Assembly: GCA_037952775.1 (NCBI GenBank)
Contig: JBANAY010000003.1
Coordinates: 27,838,001 to 27,902,000, forward strand
Direction of reading: 5' to 3'
Source of the DNA: Clonostachys chloroleuca
Lineage: Eukaryota; Ascomycota; Sordariomycetes; Hypocreales; Bionectriaceae
DNA length: 64,000 bases
The translations under genes were made by a program, and so were the position numbers. The stretch's first letter is position 1; each line of letters opens with the position of its first letter. Below the pieces are notes generated by a model that ran no database searches, had not been told where the DNA came from, and saw only the letters and a program-made list of their open reading frames with translations. Shown here piece after piece: positions 54,777-64,000 of the stretch.

Positions 54777-56927
54777 AGCCGGGAAAGGGATTATGGATCC
54801 ATTCTGCAAGTCTCAGCCAGGCTTTGCTCATATTAATCAGCCTTCTGTAGTCGTAGCTTAGACCTACACTTCTCCCTCACCTAAGCGGTGGGAATAATAA
54901 TTAATCGATAGTTTATTGGATGAACTTTGCTTCGGTACATGCAGGTGCGTGACTCACACGAGAGCAGCCATCCGAACGTCTTGGAAACTTCCAGGGACGA
55001 AGGCAGCTCTGTCTCAGCTTGGCGCCACGTCACTTTGGGGTGGATCTTGGGCGTGATATCACCCGAGAGAGAAGACCGTGGCAAGTGAGTAGTAATCGAC
55101 AAAGCCGTAATGGGACGTAGCGTTGAGATGTGATATGCAGGCAAGGGAGATCATCTTGCCGCTCGCGAATGGGAGCAAAGAGAGTATCGTGAAACTGGGG
55201 ACCTGGTTGGGAGAGAACGGGATCAACAGGAGGGAGATCAGAGCGGTGAAGGCTGGGCTACCCTGCATCAGGCACCACCAAAGTACATGCCGCAGTTCGT
55301 CTCCAGCGGTCGTCAGGTACCGACGGATCCTAAATACAGGTACCTTACCGGCGTCTAGTGGACAACTGGCCCGCTATTGGGTGCGAGTCAGGGGCCGTTC
55401 GTTCCCTTGCTCAAGCCACCCGGAGCTGACAGCGAGCGCGTGCAAGTCATCGCTCCGATCTGTCTGTGCGTGACGATGCAGGATGCAAAACACCCGCTGC
55501 TAGCGAGGTATACGAGAGCAGGCCACGGTCATGCAGGCGATGTGTTTGTTTTTCCTCGGGAAGCTAATCGGGAGGGTGATGCGAGAGCAATTTCCAGGGC
55601 ACCGTGACAAACGGCATGGAGCAGGGGCCCTGGGAGGTACTAGCGGGTAGGGGCCTGTTACTGAGAGATACGTGAGCTGTACAGTGTGGCATTGACAGCG
55701 AAGATGGTGGGGAGATTGCAGGCAGCTCTCCATTGTAAAAAGTTTGCATCCATCACATAGAACCGTTTGGAAACACCACACCGTCCACGCGTACCGTTGG
55801 GTTGGGCGTCGAATAACCGGTGAGCTTGTTCACACCCATGCAGCTGCAAATTTGCAAATTCCCAGCCACGATTCGGAGACAATGAGAGGGATACTGGTAT
55901 ATCTGGCGATGGGGAAAGTGAATACAGGGTAGCTCCATCAGACAGCCTGTGATGCCGCGGTTTGATAGACAATGGCGTGTCTTGGCCGTGGGATGAGCAT
56001 GAACCGAAATGACGTACCGGGCCCTATCGATAAGCTGCTCGGGCCGCTGGGGTGGCGGCTAGTGGTCTGAGCGCCCGAACCTCCAGGTCGTTGCACTGCG
56101 CTAGCGGGCTGGCCAGGGCCTAAGCCGGCTGGGGTCCAGCGAGGAGGGCGCCTGGAGAGGTCGGGAATTACCAACGCCCACTGGCCCCAGCGCCTAAGAG
56201 GCTGTTGGGAAAGGCTGGGCAGGAGCCGTTCAACCTCTTTTCCTGCCTCCGCCCCCACTTGGAGCAGGTGAAAGCGATTCATTCAGTTTGTGCATCTCCC
56301 TCCAGCCGGCCACAGACGAGACTAGACGACCGCGCAAAGGGCTCACGGTGCTCAAACAGCCACGTTTTCACTCGCTGGTGGTGCATGTGCGTGCCGGAGG
56401 GGCCGTGCGGGTGGTGGACAGCGGTGCATTGTTCAACCACCACCTCCTCGCCTGTGTCGCGCTGTGCTGGCTGTCTTTATTAGGCGCATGAGTAGCGCCG
56501 CTTTTCCCACCGCAACTTACCCACATTTCGTCCACCACCTCATTTTCCATCACTCAGGTAACAGCAAACACGCCGCCGAGCCCAGCCCAGCCCAGCCCAG
56601 GCAGGAAGAAAAAAACCAGGCCAGGGTCTGAAAACATTTCCCTGCCAGCCTGTTAAAGCGTCCAGCGGTACCGCCATTGACCTCCTCGGCTGCTGGCTCG
56701 ATTTTTCTCCTCCCCCTCCAAAGCTCCCACCACCACCATATCTGCTCCTCCTACCTCCCTGCCCTCCCCTCACGTCGTCTCTGTCTCCCATTCTCTTTTC
56801 CTAGGAGGATCTGACAATCGAAAGTGCTTCTATTTGTCCTTCTTCCTCTCTTCCTCCCCCGCCCGTACCTCCCAGACACGCATCTGCCCCACCACATCTG
56901 CAGTTGATTTTTTTCTGCTAGTTCGAC
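54777..56927. other. Intergenic, long promoter of the coiled-coil gene
   Basis: About 2.1 kb without a gene. From about 56690 to 56925 the plus strand is CT-rich (leader). A short tandem repeat lies at 56580-56602. Apparent frames at 55500-56500 are shadows of GC-rich sequence. Confidence 0.45.
56580..56602 (+). repeat. Short tandem repeat of CCCAG
   Basis: Four consecutive CCCAG units, then GCAGG, in the 5' region of the coiled-coil gene. A microsatellite-like tract. Confidence 0.75.
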
Positions 56928-59282
56928 ATGGGCAATACCTTATCCATCTTTTCGTCTAGCGGTGAGGCCCTCACGAAAGCCGAGAGACTAGAGCTCGAGC
57001 AGGAGCTTGCCGACAAGAAGGACACCATCAACGTCCTCGAAAGCGACATCTCCAAGAAGGAGAAGGAGCACACCCTGCTCTCCGCCGAAGCCGACGAGCT
57101 CCGAAAGAAGATCAAAGACCTCGAAGGCCAGCTCCACTCCTCCGGCGATGAGACCAAGTCGCTGCTTGCCGAGCTCCAGACCGAGCTGAAGACCAAGGAG
57201 GAGCTCACCCGCGAGGAGCACGAGGCTTTCAAGCAGGAGCTCGAGGATACAAAGAAGCAGCTGATTCTCGTCGAGGAGAATGTCCAGGCCGTCGATGCCG
57301 AGCGTCAGACCCTGAAGGCCGAGATCACCAAGCTCACCCAGGAGGTGACCGACGCCAAGGAGGCCCTCGATGCGTCCGAGAAGGCCCTTAAGGCCGAGAT
57401 TGAGGCCCTGATTGCCCGCGCCACCACCGCCGAGAAGGAGCAGGGCTCCCTGAAGGAGACCTCCGCCAAGCTCGAGACCGACCTCACCGCTGCCAACAAG
57501 GCCCTGGAGGAGCACAAGCAAGCTGCCGCCGACTCCCAGGCCAGGCTCCAGGCATTGTCCGAGACACACGAGAAGCTCAAGGCCGACTCCGAGGCGGAGC
57601 TTGCTGCTTCCAAGACCAGCCTGGGTGAGCTCGAGAGCAAGCACGCCACCCTACAGCAGACCCACGACAAGCTGTCCACCGAATCCAATGCCGAAATTGC
57701 CTCGAAGCAGAGCGCCCTGGAGGAGCTCGAGGCCAAGTACGCTGAGCTGGAGAAGGCCAACGAGGGCCTGAAGAGCGGATCTGCCGCTGACCTGGCCGCT
57801 GCCCAGAAGGAAGCTGCCGATGCCAAGAAGGCCCTCGCCGAGGCCGAGGAACAGAGCGACGCTGCTCTGTCCAAGGTCGAGGCCGAGCTGGAGCAATCCC
57901 GTGCTGAGGTCGCCAAGGCCCAGAAGGACGTTGCCGACAAGGAGGAGGCCCAGAAGAAGCTCACCGAGGAGAACAAGGTGGCCCTCGAGAAGGCTCAGGC
58001 CAGCATCGCCGAGGCCGAGGCCAAGGCCAAGGCCCTGACCGAGGAGAAGGAAGCCCTCACCAAGGAGGTTGCTGAGCAGGCTACCAAGCTCCAGGCCCTG
58101 CAAAAGGAACAGGAGGACAGCGCCGCCAAGGCCAAGGCCCTCGGTGACGACCTCGCTGCCGCCAAGAAGGCTAGCGACGAGCTCTCAACCAAGGTTGGCG
58201 AGCTCACCAAGAAGTTGGAGGAGGCTGAGGCCAAGGCCACCAAGGCAGAGACTGATGCCAAGGCCCTGGAAGCTGTTAGTGCCCCACTCCTCACCGTGCC
58301 GTCAATTGAACTGCGTACTGACATTTGCTGCTTATAGGAGAAGAGGGAGCTCGAGACCAAGGTCCAAGGTACCGCGTCTGAGCTCAATGCCAAGCTCGAG
58401 GCCGCCCAGGCCAGCCTGAAGACTGCCGAGGGTGACGCCAAGACGGCCAAGGAGGCTGAGGCTGCCCTCAAGACCAAGCTTGATGCTGCTGAGGCCAGTG
58501 CCACCGCCGCCCAGACCGAGGCCAAGACGGCCAAGGATGCTGAGGCCGACCTGAAGACGAAGCTCACTGCCGCCGAAGCTGAGAGGAAGACTGCCGAGGA
58601 CAGTGCCGCTGAGCTGAAGACGAAGGTTGAATCTGCTGAGGGTGGGAAGAAGGCCGCTGAGGATGCCGCTGCGGAGCTTAAGAAGAAGATCGAAGCTGCT
58701 GAAGCCGAGAAGAAGACTGTCGAAGATAGTGCTGCTGAGCTCAAGAAGAAGATCGAGGCCGCCGAGGCCGAGAAGAAGACTGTCGAAGACAGTGCTGCTG
58801 AGCTTAAGAAGAAGATTGAGGCTGCTGAGGCTGAGAAGAAGGCGGTTGAGGACAGCGCCGCCGAGCTCAAGAAGAAGCTCGAGGCCGCTGAGGGCGATGC
58901 CAAGACCGCCAAAGAAGGCGAGGCTGCCCTGAAGACCAAGCTGGAAGCTGCCGAGGCCGCCAAGAAGACGGCTGAGGATGGTGCTGCCGACCTGAAGACC
59001 AAGATCGAGGCTGCCGAGGCCGAAGCTAAGAAGGCCAAGGACAGCGAGGCCGAGCTCAAGACCAAGCTCGAGACCAGCGAATCCGAGAAGAAGGCGGCTC
59101 TCGAGAAGACCGAGACCCTCGAGAAGAAGGTCAAGGAGCTCGAGGCTGCCGAGGCTGACAAGAAGGCCGCTCTGGAGAAGAACACAGCCCTTGAGAAGAA
59201 GATCAAGGAGCTTGAGGAGGCCGCTGCCAAAACGGAGAAGAAGGAGAACGGTGCTCCCCAAGAGGCCGCTGCCGCTTCATAA
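56928..59282 (+). CDS. Long coiled-coil protein with N-myristoylation-type start
   Basis: Two exons, 56928-58274 and 58338-59282, with intron 58275-58337 (GTTAGT...ATAG), give 763 residues. The start MGNTLSIFSS has Gly2 and Ser6, the consensus for N-myristoyl transferase. Nearly all the rest is a charged Ala/Glu/Lys/Leu coiled coil (for example ADKKDTINVLESDISKKEKE and KKIEAAEAEKKTVEDSAAEL), with heptad-like spacing and no membrane segments, resembling proteins automatically named M-protein-like or myosin-like. A set of 21-residue units lies in the second exon. The end is DKKAALEKNTALEKKIKEL followed by a Glu/Ala tail. The likely job is a membrane-anchored scaffold or spacer at the inner plasma membrane; this is inference. 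Codon use is strongly C/G-ending, suggesting high expression. Confidence 0.82.
58668..58856 (+). repeat. Three 63-bp tandem units in the coiled-coil gene
   Basis: Units 58668-58730, 58731-58793 and 58794-58856 each encode AAELKKKIEAAEAEKKTVEDS or a close variant (third: AVEDS). A fourth, partial unit follows (AAELKKKLEAAEG). The DNA copies differ at third positions. Confidence 0.8.
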
Positions 59283-62200
59283 AAGGCCATAACAGGCGGG
59301 GTTGCCCTTCCCACGTCCACCTGAGGTAGCGGCTCCCCTGCGATAATCTGTGTTTTACCTCTCTGTTTTATTTATTCCCCCCATTCACGTCTGTCTTTAT
59401 GATGATGATTTGGTTTTCCCATGGGACATGACTAAATGATCTACACTTAACGCCGGAGGATCTTGCCAGTCGAACGCATTTGTTTTTGTACATGACAGGG
59501 GACCATGGGAGTAGGTGGTTCATGTCTGATGATAATCGATACCCATTCATATAATGATTCAATCTAGCTTAGAAATGATGCTTTTTTTCACCACCACCAC
59601 TACTGATGTTGCACCACACAAGTTGACCTCTACCACTGTCCAATTGAGGAACTCGAAGTTCGATTCATACTGGTCGTGATGTTTTCCATGCATGCTGTAG
59701 CCCATTCATCAGATCTGACACATGGAGGTTGGATCAAATAGATATGACATGTCTCTGCAGATCTGTTCGGGCATTTCCTTTAACTGTGATATATGATGAG
59801 CGGCTTTTAGGCTTTTCTTTTATACCTATAATTGGAGTAACCCCTCAATTTGTCCGTGTTGTAGGCGAGGTGTGAAAGGATTACATGAAGCTGTAACCGA
59901 TGTCGCAATGTGGCCCTCGAGGTCCATCACTAAACTTTCCCTTCCGCCACCTGATATCGTCTTTCAAAAAGGAATCTTGCAAATATGGAAGAATTCGTGT
60001 CACTTTCTAGGCAAGAATTCAATGATGTTGAATAAACGATGCAATTATCTTCGGATGTTTTCGCCAATAGCGTAACATGAAGGTGATGTTTAGACACTAC
60101 AAAGCTCCTGCGTGAACTCGCACGGGTCTAAAAGGAAATATTAGGAGCCCTTACACTGCGAGTGATTCATTTCGATTCATCCTAGATGCCCCCAGAACAC
60201 TAGACTACGGTTCCTACTCTGGTTATCCGTTATCCGGCTTCAGCGCATAATGGGAGGCAGAATATGAGCCCTCAGTGGTTCGTATGGATATATCTATAGG
60301 GATAGAGTTATTTATCATAGAATTTGAAAATACATTTGCTTGCCAGTATGCTGATTTGAATTTCGGCACTGAGATTCCTTAAATGACAGTGGGCTCTGCC
60401 TCTTTGCACGTCGAGGATCGGAGTTGGAGTTTGAGACATTCTTCCAAGACCGCGTATATGTTGGAAGATGGCGGTCGGAATTTGTCATGATGGCATCAAC
60501 TGGCCGCTATATTAAATCTATGGCATTTTTCAAACAGAGCGGGAGGAAGTAGAATGTTCTCGGTGCTTCATGAGGTAGGTAGCTGTCAGCGGAGGTTTCT
60601 GATTAAGATGGGGGATTCCCTGTTGACATGATGCCTTTTGCAATACCTTCTGCTTCTGGAAGGGTTGTAGATCCACAGGAGGAGCAATGTGCTTGGTGCG
60701 ATTAGAGAGATACTGCTGTGAGCAAATGGCCAAGGTATCATTCTGTCATCGTATATAGCCCCCTCGACGCATACCTGTTTACAAATTGGCCTGCGTGCTA
60801 TAGTTGGGATAAACCAAGGTCCTGCTAACAAGACGCTCTATCCTGGGATGGACTTGAATCAACCGGGAACAATATGAAAGTGGCGACCTGGCATCGCTGA
60901 CGTTGCTGTTTGTTCTCCGAAACAATAATCTTCTTGGCAGCTCGGGATTGGGGGTTCGCATCCTTGAACGAACGCCGGTTGTTGTTTGTGCGCTTGACTC
61001 ACAGTCGACGGACCCCTGCGCCAGAGCCCCTACGGATTTCAGAGGAACATTTTTTCTTGGTGAGATGGGTGCCTGACTGAATTTGGTTGATGAAAATGGT
61101 TGTCTATCGGTACCAAAGATTGGCTCTAACCTCCTGATGATCCTAAAGGTGACTAAGTAGAATCCAATGCACCTCTAAGACCATGAAGTGAAGGCTGGAC
61201 GGGAGGTAGCATTGACCAATGACGGCTGGGTCAACGTGATATACGAGTTGGTGCCCAGGTTGTTGCCCGGACGAAGACCTGATTGAAGCCGCCACCTTCG
61301 GCTGGCTTTCGGTCCCACGCGTTCCCCTCGCTATTGCATCGGTTGGCGGGTCCATCCGAAGTGGGAGGAGGCAAACTACTGGTTTTAGCCGGCGGGGGAG
61401 CAGAGTGGCCAACCCGTCGAGCGCCGCTGGTGGAAGCAGCATCTTTTGGGGCCAGTACATATATGTATTGATAGGGCTGATGAGGATTCATATATTCTCC
61501 CCGCGAGGAGTGGAATGCAATATCAATCGCACAGCCAGCGCGGTTGAGCATATTCCTAACCGAACATGTAGGGGTCCTGGCTCCTCATCAGTGTCGAGAC
61601 AGGGCTCAACCAGGATGAAACGTCACCCTTCGAGACCGCCTCTTGCTTCGCTGGCTAAGATTGACCCTGTACACACCCGAATCAGTTTCCAATACGGGCG
61701 TTGAAGTGATCACACGCGCAGGCCAGACCCAGGACACGAGACACACTCACACAGAGGCCCAGATTAACCTGCGTCACCACAAACTCCTGGCAGGCAATTT
61801 TGCACACGCGGCGGGATTACGTTCGCCACAGGGAACAGGAGCTTAAATTGAACCTGGGGACAGCGAACTAAACCCCCCCGCAAGGCGGCGTGCCGAAATG
61901 GAAAAGGCATATGGCCCCCCTCCAGTCCCCTGGTTTGATACCGGCGCAATCTAAAGAGGCGCCAAATGAAGCCTTTGATTGCCCGCCCGCCGCCAAGTCT
62001 CGAGCAGCGGCAGTGATTGGCCCCTGTGCGCTGGCCCATGGCGTGCGAAAGTTTGGATCAGCTCTGTAACGGGGGCCGTCCAGCCAATCTGCAGGCAGCT
62101 CGAGTGCGATCAGACACGGAGAACTGGGCGAGTGTTGCGGAGATCAGTGGAGCTGCGTCAAATCCTTCCAGGATGATGCGACAGGAAGAAATATCATCTG

Positions 62201-62285
62201 CTTCCAGCCGTTGGGGGTTGATCTTCCCTCTCTCCCTCTCCTCCTCCGTCCCGTGTCCGCGCTCTATGTGCGAGAATGACATCCG
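59283..62285. other. Large intergenic stretch, no gene seen
   Basis: About 3 kb. No frame with domain features on either strand. Base composition shifts upward in GC after about 61250 toward the next gene. Confidence 0.4.
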
Positions 62286-63450
62286 ATGGACGGCGTCAAA
62301 CAGCTGCCGTCTAGCATGAGCGCCTGGGTCATCGCGAAGACGGGCGGCGACCCGGACTCGCCGTCCCTGGAGCTGCGCGAGTCGTGCCCGACACCCTCCA
62401 AGGCCACCGAGGCCAACGTCATCATCAAGATCGAGTTCGCGGCGCTGAACCAGGTTGACTTCCACTTCATGCGCAGCCACAAGAACAACCCCTTCCGGCG
62501 GACGTCGGTGCCCGGCTTCGACTTCTCCGGCCGCATCGTCGCCAAGGGGCCCTTCGCCCCGCTGGACCTGGACCTGGGCGACGAGGTCTGCGGTGTCATC
62601 AGCAACGGGCTGGCCCTCATGGGCAAGGGGACGCTGGCCGAGTACATCGAGGTGCCCGCGTCCCTCGTCGTGCCCCGGCCGCTGACGCTCAACATGGCCG
62701 CGACGGCGGGATTGGGACTTGCGACGCAGGCGGCGCTGACGATGCTGCAGAGCAGACCGGTCAAGGCTGGCCACAAGGTTGTCATTAATGGCGCGGGGGG
62801 CGGCGTGGGCTCTGCGCTGACGCAGATCGTCAAGAGTGAGAAGGGCGCGTATGTGGTTGGGATTTGCTCTGCGAATAACATGGACCGGCTGGGCGAGCTG
62901 GGGGCTGATCATGTGTGTGCACTCATTAAGATATTTATCCTCATTATTTCTCCCGAGGCTGACAAGATTCAACAGGTTCTGGACTTTGAGAGCGCAGAGT
63001 CAATACCTGACTTGTTGAGTTCCACTTACGGAGAAGACATTGATACCGTCTTCGACTGTGTAGGAGACTCGTCGCTGTACAAGAACTCGGCTAGTTTTCT
63101 CAAGCGTTCTGGTGTTTATGTTGGAATACCTGGAGACGGCAGTAAATTGTTCTACGGCCCCTCACTGAAGCGCAATGCTCTGCCCGAGTTCCTTGGTGGT
63201 GGACCTCGACACTACAAGGCAGTGCACCTGTCGCCATCTGGAGATCTCCAGAGAGAAGCCGTGAGATTGGCGGACCAGGGCATCATCACTGAAGTCCCGA
63301 TCGACTCAATGTTTTGTATGGACCAAGCCGTTGAGGTATGCACCTGCACCTACATTCTCCCTACAAAGAACCATGTCTAACCGTATCTGCTAGGCTTATG
63401 AACGTGTCATGTCGTCCAAGACATGTGGAAAGGTTATTATTAGGGTATAG
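62286..63450 (+). CDS. MDR-family oxidoreductase (quinone/enoyl reductase type)
   Basis: Three exons, 62286-62912, 62976-63335 and 63394-63450, with introns of 63 and 58 bp, give 347 residues with exact phases. The product is a medium-chain dehydrogenase/reductase: catalytic-domain phrases LNQVDFHFMRSHKNNPF, VPGFDFSGRIVAKG, GDEVCGVISNG and GTLAEYIEVP, then the nucleotide-binding VINGAGGGVGSALTQIVKS with GAGGGVGS, LGADHVLDF, TVFDCVGDSS and the C-terminal GKVIIRV. There is no structural or catalytic zinc Cys cluster, so it belongs with quinone oxidoreductases or RTN4IP1-like zinc-free reductases using NADPH. An in-frame Met at residue 11 (MSAWVIAKTGG) may be the true start. Exon 1 is very GC-rich at third positions. 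The substrate is unknown. Confidence 0.88.
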
Positions 63451-64000
63451 CGGCAGCTTGATTTCATGCATCGGTTCAAGTTGTAACTTCTGAGATGTTG
63501 ACCCCCAGACTGGCAGCGAGCATGAAGTGGACATTACTGAACTTATACTCCGATAATGGTATTGCATGGGTGGCGAGACTGCATAGAGACCTGGATGGCT
63601 CACGATTGTTCCTTGGATAATGTAATTTCTATATGTAAAAGTGTTTATAGTTGTTGGGCGGATTTTTGAGGAGTACATGGATAGCATGAATATGGGCCGG
63701 TGCTCGACTTAATTTTGTTGTCTATTTCGAATCCATTTTGATAAGTGCAATGACCTGAATAAGCATGAGGACTCATGATACGTCGTAGTACTGGTTTAGG
63801 GTTTTAATATCTAGTTGACGAGTCTTGCTTGCTCTTAAAGGGGTTTATTATTATCAATCATTTAGTAGATCTTAGCTAGAGGATTGTTGCTGCTGTTCTG
63901 TAAGGTTCTGATTGGAATGAACGTGGGAACGGGCTATACTTGGAGAGAAAGCTGGACAATGGTTTGTACACATCGAGTTATTAGGAGCAACTTGGGTTAG
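63451..64000. other. Window end, no gene seen
   Basis: A/T-rich 3' region of the MDR gene; nothing recognisable up to the end of the window. Confidence 0.5.

Noticed and set aside
55377..56483. Several GC-rich frames before the coiled-coil gene
   Set aside because: Short, overlapping in several phases and without domain features; they lie in promoter sequence.
57995..59320. 441-codon open frame on the minus strand inside the coiled-coil gene
   Set aside because: It is Ser/Ala/Leu-rich shadow sequence caused by the biased codons of the coiled coil on the other strand; no domain features.

Overview
The window comes from a filamentous ascomycete, most likely a sordariomycete of the Hypocreales (Fusarium-like). 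The evidence is genes with short GT-AG introns (about 45-90 bp), CT-rich leaders, a monomeric intron-containing tRNA gene, and typical Pezizomycotina families: HET-domain proteins, fungal rhodopsin-like membrane proteins, a Fungal_trans_2-type regulator, DHA1 and Dal5-type transporters and a secreted bicupin oxalate decarboxylase. No bacterial, viral or clearly transposon-derived coding sequence was recognised. Exon joins were worked out by hand from splice signals and reading-frame continuity. Where the phases add up exactly this is noted.

Layout. 0-9.3 kb: the 3' part of a TPR protein with a frameshift, a secreted SGNH/GDSL hydrolase, a Dal5-type MFS permease with one frameshift, then a decayed head-to-head pair, a GH3 beta-glucosidase relic (minus) and a sugar-transporter relic (plus). 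Both have lost their 5' ends at the same point near 7.86 kb. 9.3-16.2 kb: an F-box protein, a 2.8 kb stretch without a gene, and an amino-acid transporter. 16.8-24.2 kb: an SDR enzyme, a Fungal_trans_2-like regulator with a GC-AG intron, a HET protein and an F-box/ankyrin protein. 24.9 kb: tRNA-Ala(AGC) with an intron. 26-37 kb: a small secreted But2-like protein, a GH78 alpha-L-rhamnosidase, a SIRT6/7-type sirtuin, a WW-domain protein with eight short repeats, a DHA1 drug-efflux MFS protein and an HSL-type alpha/beta hydrolase. 37.8-43.3 kb: a rhodopsin-like membrane protein with an internal stop, a second HET protein and a secreted protein of unknown function. 45.6-54.8 kb: a seven-TM protein with a proline-rich tail, a secreted SBP56-family protein and an oxalate decarboxylase. 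56.9-63.5 kb: a long coiled-coil protein with an N-myristoylation-type start, and an MDR oxidoreductase.

How the genes relate. This is an ordinary, loosely packed accessory-type fungal region rather than one biosynthetic cluster. It groups carbohydrate and acid turnover (GH3 and sugar-transporter relics, GH78, SGNH esterase, oxalate decarboxylase), transport and detoxification (Dal5-like, DHA1, HSL hydrolase), and recognition or turnover genes (two HET proteins, an F-box and an F-box/ankyrin protein, the WW/repeat protein). The repeats of the WW protein resemble the ubiquitin-binding MIU motif, and it is the most attractive candidate for something undescribed. Three otherwise intact genes each carry one single-base frameshift in or beside a short homopolymer. 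These could be sequencing errors. The GH3/transporter pair carries several independent lesions and is real decay.
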